Translations under genes and position numbers: made by a program
The notes under the pieces: model-generated
The model's database searches: none
Told to the model about the DNA's origin: nothing
Seen by the model: only the letters and a program-made list of their open reading frames with translations
Part shown: piece by piece, positions 1 through 5,385 of the stretch
How the letters are laid out: every line of letters starts with the position of its first letter
How positions within the stretch are numbered: position 1 is the stretch's first letter
Assembly: GCA_029062075.1 (NCBI GenBank)
Contig: JAIDQW010000090.1
Span: forward strand, 1-8,074
Reading direction: 5' to 3'
DNA length: 8,074 nucleotides
From: Paramuribaculum sp.
Lineage (GTDB): Bacteria; Bacteroidota; Bacteroidia; Bacteroidales; Muribaculaceae

Positions 1-495
1 ACCGCGGCATTTGCCATCGAGCGAGAAGGTAATTCCCTCGGCATTATTGGATACCACTGTTATCTGACAAATCTGAGTGTCTTCAAAGTCAAAACTCATT
101 CCGGCCAAGGTGCAATTCATGCTATTGACAATGGCAACCGGAAGCATTCTTCCGTGAAATATCAGTTTGGCATCGTTTCCATTGATTGTCAGGTTCTTCC
201 AACCGGAAATGTCTATACCTACCTTTTTGAAATCGCTCTGATCATGATTGGAGATATAATAATTTCTTTTCACAGCCTTTTCGGGGTAAAAATTATATGT
301 GCCGGATTCAAAATTCAGAATAACATCCTTTTTGCCGGTTTGCTCAGCTATTTTCTCAAGAGCTTTCGCCAACTTGGCAGTGCAATCAGTTTTCTTATCT
401 GGTTTGATGCCGAAATCACTCATATTGAAAACGGTTTGCCCGTAACACATACAATCGACAAACAAGATAATAGCAAAAACACAAATTCTCCACAT
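1..495 (-). CDS. GH110-type alpha-1,3-galactosidase, N-terminal part (cut by window edge)
   Basis: The 165 visible codons are open to the window edge. The start is the ATG at 493-495, chosen because it begins a signal peptide (hydrophobic run CVFAIILFV, probable cleavage near CYG-Q). The mature protein opens with FNMSDFGIKPD, typical of right-handed beta-helix carbohydrate enzymes. It continues with GTYNFYPEKAVKRNYYISNHDQ-type and LIFHGRMLPVAIVNS segments, which I recognise from memory as the N-terminal signature of GH110 exo-alpha-1,3-galactosidases of gut Bacteroides. Those enzymes remove terminal alpha-1,3-galactose from blood group B or linear alpha-Gal glycans and are exported. Family members are about 600 residues, so roughly the first quarter to third is present and the catalytic acids are not visible. 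Blood-group B versus linear specificity cannot be decided from this part. It lies downstream of the LRR gene but is separated from it by a terminator, so it is probably its own transcription unit. No convincing promoter box was found; TAAATTCG near 542-549 is one base off. Confidence 0.82.
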   Translation of the reverse strand, partial: MWRICVFAIILFVDCMCYGQTVFNMSDFGIKPDKKTDCTAKLAKALEKIAEQTGKKDVILNFESGTYNFYPEKAVKRNYYISNHDQSDFKKVGIDISGWKNLTINGNDAKLIFHGRMLPVAIVNSMNCTLAGMSFDFEDTQICQITVVSNNAEGITFSLDGKCRG

Positions 496-570
496 AGTAA
501 TGATATTGAATGAATATTTTTATCATTAGGGTGTAATATTCAGCGAATTTAGTGAATTTGTTTGACAGTT

Positions 571-583
571 GCTTCTTCGAAGC
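571..583. repeat. Small inverted repeat upstream of the GH110 gene
   Basis: GCTTC, a three-base loop TTC, then GAAGC; the centre is the palindrome TTCGAA. It sits 76-88 bases upstream of the GH110 start codon. It could be a weak hairpin or an operator, but there is no further support. Confidence 0.3.
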
Positions 584-608
584 TCCATTATTGGGGGGAA
601 TGAGTATT

Positions 609-644
609 ATTAGGGTCTTTAAGGTGCTTAAGGTCTTTAGGGTC
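609..644. repeat. 9-bp imperfect tandem repeat, four units
   Basis: Read on the minus strand, four consecutive 9-base units occur: GACCCTAAA, GACCTTAAG, CACCTTAAA and GACCCTAAT, consensus GACCYTAAA. They lie between the terminator of the LRR gene and the GH110 gene. Because 9 is a multiple of 3, the array gives a false open frame with repeated TLKTLS-like peptides at 416-649; that frame is not a gene. Function unknown. Confidence 0.8.
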
Positions 645-649
645 AGCAT

Positions 650-690
650 AAAAAGATGAGCGGGGAGGCGAAAATCGCCACCCCGCTCAT
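650..690 (-). terminator. Rho-independent terminator of the LRR protein gene
   Basis: Arms of 16 bases at 656-671 and 675-690 pair with a single A-A mismatch around a three-base loop. The helix contains GAGCGGGG/CCCCGCTC and GGCGA/TCGCC. In minus-strand direction it is followed at once by C and five T (A residues at 650-654). The stop codon of the LRR gene lies 21 bases upstream. The plus-strand side has no T-run, so it acts for the minus strand. Confidence 0.88.
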
Positions 691-710
691 ATAGGTATAT
701 GCAGGAGAAT

Positions 711-3344
711 TTATTTCATCAAAATTTTCACAGATTTTCCGCCGGGGATACGGACAATATAGATGCCGGGGCGGAGACCGTTAGCGGTAACTCTCCTTCC
801 GTTGAGGTCATACACCTCGCTTCCTTCCGGCGCGATAATATTACCACCCTCAACCCGCACAGCACTATCTTCATCAGCCTCAATCCCATCGATGCTTGAA
901 GGCTTTGCTTTCACTGTAACGGTGCAGGAAGCAGTCAAACCGTTTGAGGAAGTGGCAGTTATAACAGCAGTACCCGCCTCAATAGCTGTTACCTTGCCGC
1001 TTGCATCCACAGCTGCAATCTTTTCGTCTGAACTACTCCAGGTAATGCTCTTGTCGGTAGCATTTTCCGGCGTGACAGTCGCTATTAGTTTTACACTTTC
1101 TTCAACGTTTAATGTAACATCGGAATTATTCAAGGAAATGTTTTCGGGTGCTATTTTCCCTATGTCATCAATTATTGTGGTAAATTTATTCCATACATCA
1201 CTTTCCTTATAGACATCTATATATCCAACAGGTACGTGAAGTTCTGCAAATTTTTCTATATCGGAATCAAAGGATGTGCTTTCTACAATCGGCGGAGTAA
1301 TTGAGTACGAAAGAACCTGTGATACATTTTTGCAATTGCCGAAGGCTTTATTCTTAATAGTGCTGATATTAGCACCTATAACGATTCTTTTCAATCTTTC
1401 ACAGTCAGCAAATGCAGACACACCAATAACCGATTCCCCATTAATATGATTTTGTGAATCCCTGTATAAAATATTTTCCACGGTTTGAGATTCCAAGTTC
1501 CCGATAATAGCCTCTCGAAGAGAAAGACATCCTTCAAAAGCATTATCTCCTATAGATTTAACAGTTCCGGGGATAGAAATAGTTTCCAAGTCTTTGCATC
1601 CTTCAAAAGCCCCGACTCCAATGTTTTCAATATTATCAGAAATATTCACTTTTTTCAGAGTAGAAACACCCGAAAACGCATAGTCATTGATTGCATTAAT
1701 ATCATTAGGAATCGTAAGTTCGTTAATTTCATTGGAGTTGAGAATTAACTTTCCTCCATAACATAGAGGATTTGAATATTTGTTTTCAAAATTAATTGAT
1801 GCCCAGTCAGTCAAATTTTCAATCTTTACTGATTCAATATTTGTACAATTAATAAATGCTGATTCTTCTATATATTGCACCTTAGTAATAGAGACAGAGT
1901 TGAGAGTTTCACATCCGGCAAAAGCTATTTTCCCTAATTGAATTGTGGTTTCTGGAATTGAAATTGATTCCAACTTTGAATTTCCAGTAAAAGCACCTTC
2001 CATTATATTCTCAAGATTTTCAGGCAAATTAACTTTTACAATAGACATACAATCTCTAAAAGCGTATCTTCCAATCACTTTGATCGAAGAGGTCATATTA
2101 ATAGTCTCTAGTGCCAGGCTTTGATCAAAGAGAAATTCTTGTATTTCCGTTACCAGAGGTCCAAATGAAACTTTTTTAATGCTTCTGCAATAATAGAACG
2201 GAGATAATGGGATATATGCCTCACCTGTTGAATCTAATGATTCACGATTAAAAGATCTTCCGATATACACATTTGTAAGAGGACATTCCGAGAAAAGAAA
2301 CTCAATACCATTCATTGAACTATAATCCAATATTAGTGGCATATTGCTATCCTTTATCACAACTTCTGAGAGAGATGTACAGCCCTCAAAGACTCGAGTT
2401 CCAATTGAACTGATACTTTTGGGTAAGATTAAATATGATAAATTTGTACATCCGGAAAATGCACCATTCCCTATAGTTATAGATTCAGATAATAATTCAT
2501 TATTGGGAAAAGCCAAATCAGTAAGAGCTCTGCAGCCGGAGAACGAACTATTGCCAATATTTTTTATGGATTCCGGAAAACTAACGGAAACCAATGAAGA
2601 ACAACCGTAAAACGCAGCTGCCTCAATCGAACTGAGCGTATTAGGAAATTCTATTTCAGATAATGAAGAACATCCCTGGAATGCCCCGTATTTTATTACT
2701 TCCACTTCTGGCATTTTTACACTCTCTAAAGAAGTACATCCTTCGAAAATTGATGAGTCAAGGGTTTTAATTCCTAAAGGAATAGTAATCTCCTTCAGTT
2801 GTGAACATTGATTGAATGCCCCGTCACTAAGTTCAATGAGATTTTCAGGTAATTCCAGACGATTCAAAGAGGAGCAACCTCCAAATGCTCGTTTCCCAAT
2901 AGATTTTAGAGAGCCGGGAAATTCAATATTATTCAGGCTAGAGCATGCCCCAAATGCAAGAGTGCCTATAGATGTCAGATTGTCTGAGAGTTGTACATTC
3001 TGAAGATCTGTTGAGCCCTGGAATGCACTTTTCCCGATTTCTATAACTGTATTGGGCAATTCCATGGAGGTTAGTCCTTCTATTCTTGAAAACGAAAAAT
3101 CCCCAATACTTAAAAGAGTATATTCCACCTCACCATCTTTTGGGTTAGAGGGTAGAATCACACTACCGGGATTTTGATTACCCGCCGAAAAGGATGTTCC
3201 TGCCTTTGTTTTGCAGGTTTTGGCTTCTTCATCAAGGACAGTATAGGTTATTGTTTGTCCTTTATATGAGTATTGGAAGTCTCTGGCAAAGATTTGACTT
3301 TGAAAAACTATAGCTATTACATATAGGAGTAGCTTTTGTTTCAT
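711..3344 (-). CDS. BspA-type leucine-rich-repeat surface protein with Ig-like domain and C-terminal sorting-like tail
   Basis: 877 residues. A signal peptide (MKQKLLLYVIAIVFQSQIFA, cleavage near A20) supports the start. Residues about 78-677 form a solenoid of roughly 22 LRR_5 repeats of about 23 residues, recognisable by AFxGCSSL and IxxPxxLxxIG. Around 325-390 the spacing is irregular and the cysteine is replaced in several units. Residues 678-731 form a cap with TPPIV, LHVPVGY and WNKF. Residues 732-812 are a bacterial Ig-like (BIG2) domain with TVTPENAT, ITWSSSD and TAVITATSSNG. Residues about 835-877 (VYDLNGRRV, LRPGIYIVRI, ending KILMK) resemble the type IX secretion type-A C-terminal domain or its Bacteroidales relatives. 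Related proteins bind host matrix or other cells at the surface; the ligand here is unknown. It is preceded by a long structured RNA element and ends in a strong terminator. The 3' end is about 51% G+C (721-900) against about 32% in the LRR part (1801-1980), which suggests a mosaic gene. Confidence 0.93.
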   Translation of the reverse strand: MKQKLLLYVIAIVFQSQIFARDFQYSYKGQTITYTVLDEEAKTCKTKAGTSFSAGNQNPGSVILPSNPKDGEVEYTLLSIGDFSFSRIEGLTSMELPNTVIEIGKSAFQGSTDLQNVQLSDNLTSIGTLAFGACSSLNNIEFPGSLKSIGKRAFGGCSSLNRLELPENLIELSDGAFNQCSQLKEITIPLGIKTLDSSIFEGCTSLESVKMPEVEVIKYGAFQGCSSLSEIEFPNTLSSIEAAAFYGCSSLVSVSFPESIKNIGNSSFSGCRALTDLAFPNNELLSESITIGNGAFSGCTNLSYLILPKSISSIGTRVFEGCTSLSEVVIKDSNMPLILDYSSMNGIEFLFSECPLTNVYIGRSFNRESLDSTGEAYIPLSPFYYCRSIKKVSFGPLVTEIQEFLFDQSLALETINMTSSIKVIGRYAFRDCMSIVKVNLPENLENIMEGAFTGNSKLESISIPETTIQLGKIAFAGCETLNSVSITKVQYIEESAFINCTNIESVKIENLTDWASINFENKYSNPLCYGGKLILNSNEINELTIPNDINAINDYAFSGVSTLKKVNISDNIENIGVGAFEGCKDLETISIPGTVKSIGDNAFEGCLSLREAIIGNLESQTVENILYRDSQNHINGESVIGVSAFADCERLKRIVIGANISTIKNKAFGNCKNVSQVLSYSITPPIVESTSFDSDIEKFAELHVPVGYIDVYKESDVWNKFTTIIDDIGKIAPENISLNNSDVTLNVEESVKLIATVTPENATDKSITWSSSDEKIAAVDASGKVTAIEAGTAVITATSSNGLTASCTVTVKAKPSSIDGIEADEDSAVRVEGGNIIAPEGSEVYDLNGRRVTANGLRPGIYIVRIPGGKSVKILMK

Positions 3345-3394
3345 AGATGATTACTTTTCGATGCCGCGGTCTTCCCCTCGTTGGCGTTTTATAC

Positions 3395-3433
3395 AAAAAA
3401 AAGCGTAGGAATCTGTATCTGTTGCCGTCCTAC
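3395..3433 (-). terminator. Intrinsic terminator or attenuator at the end of the structured RNA
   Basis: On the minus strand, GTAGGA (3433-3428) pairs with TCCTAC (3410-3405), followed by GC and eight T (3402-3395). The six-pair stem has a 17-base loop and is modest in strength. A longer-range alternative closes with GCGTGGG (3491-3485) against CCTACGC (3409-3403). The upper arm is shared with the competing perfect 10-bp helix 3421-3430/3468-3477, so termination may be conditional. Confidence 0.55.
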
Positions 3434-3750
3434 CACCTGAGGCTTCTCGCATTGCCCTTTAATCGTCGGACGGCAACGCAGAAGCCCACGCCAGTATATG
3501 CAATAATACGGACTCCGGTGGACATGATGCATCATGTCGCTACAGGAGTTGCCGATATCTCACATATCCACGGGCATCTACCGTTGCTCAACCCTTGACG
3601 ATTAAATGAAAGTTTGCGAGACATTTCAGATGGTCAAGAATCAGCGCGGATAAACGCTTTCTATGTATTTCACATCCCGCCCTCTATCCCCGGACCGTGG
3701 GTTTGTGTGGATGAACCTCACCCTACCGGCGTGGTCAGAAAGCGGTCTGC
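3395..3750 (-). ncRNA. Candidate structured RNA of about 355 nt: independent sRNA or regulatory leader of the LRR gene
   Basis: No credible protein is encoded here. A good Bacteroidota promoter lies just upstream and an eight-U run (A3395-A3402) marks the 3' end. Stems seen by eye, in plus coordinates, are: 3695-3702 with 3720-3729 (two bulges); 3594-3599 with 3633-3638, continuing as 3604-3608 with 3622-3626; 3554-3558 with 3564-3568; 3512-3516 with 3545-3549 enclosing the 18-base perfect palindrome 3521-3538; 3441-3456 with 3472-3486; 3421-3430 with 3468-3477; 3405-3410 with 3428-3433; and 3403-3409 with 3485-3491. The last four overlap and exclude one another in part. The LRR start codon is 50 bases beyond the U-run and no clear second promoter lies between. 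I see no tmRNA, SRP or RNase P consensus blocks. It could be a Bacteroidales ncRNA family already in Rfam (for example a 6S-like or Bacteroidales-1 type); I cannot decide. Ends are estimates. Confidence 0.6.
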
Positions 3751-3754
3751 AATG

Positions 3755-3786
3755 CAAAGGTAATAAATAATTTGGAATAAGTCAAT
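3755..3786 (-). promoter_or_regulatory. Bacteroidota-type promoter for the structured RNA
   Basis: On the minus strand, ATTG (3786-3783) is followed by exactly 20 bases and then TACCTTTG (3762-3755). This matches the Bacteroidota primary sigma consensus TTTG, 19-21 bases, TAnnTTTG, with one mismatch in the upstream element. The transcription start should be near 3750. The upstream element lies inside the last unit of the heptamer-type repeat array. Confidence 0.72.
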
Positions 3787-3849
3787 TAGTTGATTAGTCG
3801 TTAGTCGGAGAGTGGGGTAGTCGGTTAGTCGTTAGTCAAGAGTCGTTAG
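3782..3849. repeat. Imperfect 7-8 bp tandem repeat array between the channel gene and the RNA promoter
   Basis: Read on the minus strand, bases 3849 to 3782 split without remainder into nine units of 7 or 8 bases, all starting CT and ending in A: CTAACGA, CTCTTGA, CTAACGA, CTAACCGA, CTACCCCA, CTCTCCGA, CTAACGA, CTAATCAA, CTAATTGA. On the plus strand it appears as TTAGTCGTTAGTC repeated at 3794-3806 and 3825-3837. It starts within the stop codon of the channel gene and ends in the -33 element of the promoter. Confidence 0.75.
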
Positions 3850-4577
3850 ATGTCAGGGTTGGAGGAGTGGTTCTTTTTGATTGTGTTTGTCACGAAGTTG
3901 GTGAGATACACTGTGAAGAGCGGGAAGATAATCATGCCACAGATAGGGAGTATCACTGCAACTATTTTTCCGGCAACAGTTACCGGAGATATGTCGCAAC
4001 CTACTGTGGATAGGTTCATGAAACTCCACCAGAGGGCTGTCCAGTAGGTGTCAACATCCGGGTTGACTCCATATTCTCTGGAGTAGAAAATAAGCGAACA
4101 GTAGTAGCACACGAGTAGTATTATGCTTATGTAGCTGACAAACAGGCTGGTGATGGCATTGCTTGACAGGTAACCCATAACGATGGACAGTGCGAGAGCA
4201 CCGCGCGCGAGAGGGATGAAGCGCACGAAGTACATGGCATCGTGGCTCAACTGAATGTCAAGATAGTTGATGATATTCAGATATGGAATAGATAGCAAGA
4301 GGAAGACTATCCTGTGTCTGAAGAATTTACCTTTATTTTCAGCATATATCAATCCAATGATAAAGTCAATCATGAAGAATATACATACCCAGAACTGGAA
4401 TGTCATATAGGATGTATTCTGCATGAAAGGTATGTTTTTGAATGTGTCGAATGAGATCCACACGATAAGCATTACAGAGAGAACAAGCACAACAAGGTTC
4501 ATAAACATTTGTAGTCGCTTGCCGAATTCTTGTTTCGGAGAGGTTTGTGTTTGCTGAATATTAGAAGTGTTAGTCAT
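3846..4577 (-). CDS. Six-transmembrane ion channel with unusual TVGCD selectivity filter
   Basis: 243 residues, inner membrane. The hydrophobic segments are about 25-44, 57-79, 89-106, 117-137 (S4-like but with only R119 and R125), 141-165 and 201-228. Between the last two lies a pore helix (TYWTALWWSFMNLS, 177-190), followed by the filter T191-V-G-C-D195 and ISPVT. This is the layout of the voltage-gated-like potassium channel family, where the filter is normally TVGYGD; here YG is replaced by a single C. The reading frame is intact, so this is not a frameshift. I recall similar TVGC-type filters in other Bacteroidales ion transporters, but cannot check this. Ion selectivity is therefore open; potassium is only the family default. 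No cytosolic ligand-binding domain follows: the C-terminus is short and polar (NTIKKNHSSNPDI). The gene is divergent from tcdA with 73 bases between starts. No clear terminator follows it; the repeat array begins at its stop codon. Confidence 0.82.
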   Translation of the reverse strand: MTNTSNIQQTQTSPKQEFGKRLQMFMNLVVLVLSVMLIVWISFDTFKNIPFMQNTSYMTFQFWVCIFFMIDFIIGLIYAENKGKFFRHRIVFLLLSIPYLNIINYLDIQLSHDAMYFVRFIPLARGALALSIVMGYLSSNAITSLFVSYISIILLVCYYCSLIFYSREYGVNPDVDTYWTALWWSFMNLSTVGCDISPVTVAGKIVAVILPICGMIIFPLFTVYLTNFVTNTIKKNHSSNPDI

Positions 4578-4624
4578 AACGGATGAATTTTTATAAATTT
4601 AAACGCACTGGGTGAGGAAATGTT

Positions 4625-4632
4625 TAACTTTG
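4625..4632 (+). promoter_or_regulatory. -7 box (TAnnTTTG) upstream of tcdA
   Basis: TAACTTTG ends 18 bases before the ATG at 4651, implying a short leader of about 12 bases. The bases 20 upstream (AAAC, 4601-4604) do not match the TTTG upstream element, so only half of the promoter is convincing. The box lies inside the longer open frame beginning at 4612, which argues that the longer start is not used. Confidence 0.55.
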
Positions 4633-4650
4633 TGCTCTAAAGCATCTGCA

Positions 4651-5385
4651 ATGATTAACGGAAACGAAATATTCAGCCGTGCCCGTCTGCTTTTCGGCGA
4701 TGAGGGCATGAAAAGGCTATCTGAAATAAAGGTGATAGTTTTCGGGGTAGGCGGTGTCGGCTCCTGGTGTGCCGAGGCATTGGTGCGCACCGGGGTGACG
4801 AATCTTACCATAGTTGACTGTGACTCAGTGTGTCCGTCCAACATCAACCGCCAGCTTATGGCTCTTCACTCCACGGTCGGCGAGCCGAAAGTATCCGCTC
4901 TGAAGGAGAGATTGCTTGACATTAACCCGGATGCTGAAATAGATGCACGCGAAGAGGTTTTTAACGCTGCAACTGCTGCATCATTTCATCTTGAAAGCTA
5001 TGACTATATAATAGACGCTATTGATTCGTTGGCTGACAAGGCGCTTCTGATTCTGCTCGCAACCCGCACAAATGCAAAATTATTTTCTTCAATGGGTGCG
5101 GCTCTTAAAATGGATCCTGAGAGGATAAAAATAGCTGAGTTCTGGAAAGTGCAGGGTTGCCCGCTGGCACGTGCATTGCGTCAGCGGTTCAAGAAGAGCG
5201 GGGAATTTCCCGCAAAGAAATTCAAGTGCGTTTATAGCGATGAACTTGTGGCAAATAAATCGGTTTTGGATGAGCCGGATGACAACAGCGGCAAGACCCG
5301 AGTGAATGGATCACTCATGCACATAACATCTATTTTCGGTGCGATGCTTGCCTCACTTGTAGTCAGAAGCGCTACCGGAAATTAA
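4651..5385 (+). CDS. tcdA: tRNA threonylcarbamoyladenosine dehydratase (ThiF/E1-like)
   Basis: Cytosolic ATP-dependent enzyme that closes t6A at position 37 of ANN-decoding tRNAs to the cyclic ct6A form. With the start at 4651 it has 244 residues. An in-frame ATG at 4612 would add 13 residues but overlaps the promoter box, and relatives begin close to the RxxLLFG motif (residues 10-16 here). E1-like features are the nucleotide-binding GVGGVGS (32-38), acidic IVDCD (54-58), SNINRQ (63-68), the lysine of GEPK (K80) and DAIDS (122-126). The block MDPERIK, PLARALRQRF, KCVYSDE (154-198) is characteristic of TcdA (CsdL/YgdL) rather than ThiF or MoeB. E. coli TcdA is 268 residues, so this is slightly short but complete. 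It is the only plus-strand gene, divergent from the channel gene and convergent with cysK, with which its stop codon overlaps. Confidence 0.93.
   Translation: MINGNEIFSRARLLFGDEGMKRLSEIKVIVFGVGGVGSWCAEALVRTGVTNLTIVDCDSVCPSNINRQLMALHSTVGEPKVSALKERLLDINPDAEIDAREEVFNAATAASFHLESYDYIIDAIDSLADKALLILLATRTNAKLFSSMGAALKMDPERIKIAEFWKVQGCPLARALRQRFKKSGEFPAKKFKCVYSDELVANKSVLDEPDDNSGKTRVNGSLMHITSIFGAMLASLVVRSATGN

Noticed and set aside
416..649. Minus-strand open frame of 77 codons overlapping the GH110 start
   Set aside because: Its first part is the 9-bp repeat and its end is an out-of-frame reading of the GH110 signal peptide region.
3347..3598. Plus-strand open frame of 83 codons opposite the structured RNA
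   Set aside because: It has no recognisable domain, lies entirely antisense to the stem-rich element, and reading frames are open on several frames here. It is more simply explained as a by-product of the RNA.
3395..3750. Structured region as RNase P RNA or tmRNA
   Set aside because: The length fits, but the conserved GAGGAAAGTCC and ACAGAA blocks of RNase P and the tRNA-like CCA end and tag frame of tmRNA are not present on either strand.
3782..3850. Repeat array as a CRISPR
   Set aside because: Units are only 7-8 bases, directly adjacent and without spacers; no cas genes are present.
3990..3998. TVGCD filter as a frameshift or damaged channel gene
   Set aside because: The frame continues unbroken through the last membrane segment to a normal stop, and the surrounding pore residues are intact.
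4612..4650. Longer start for tcdA at 4612
   Set aside because: The extra 13 residues contain the -7 promoter box and do not resemble the N-terminus of the family.
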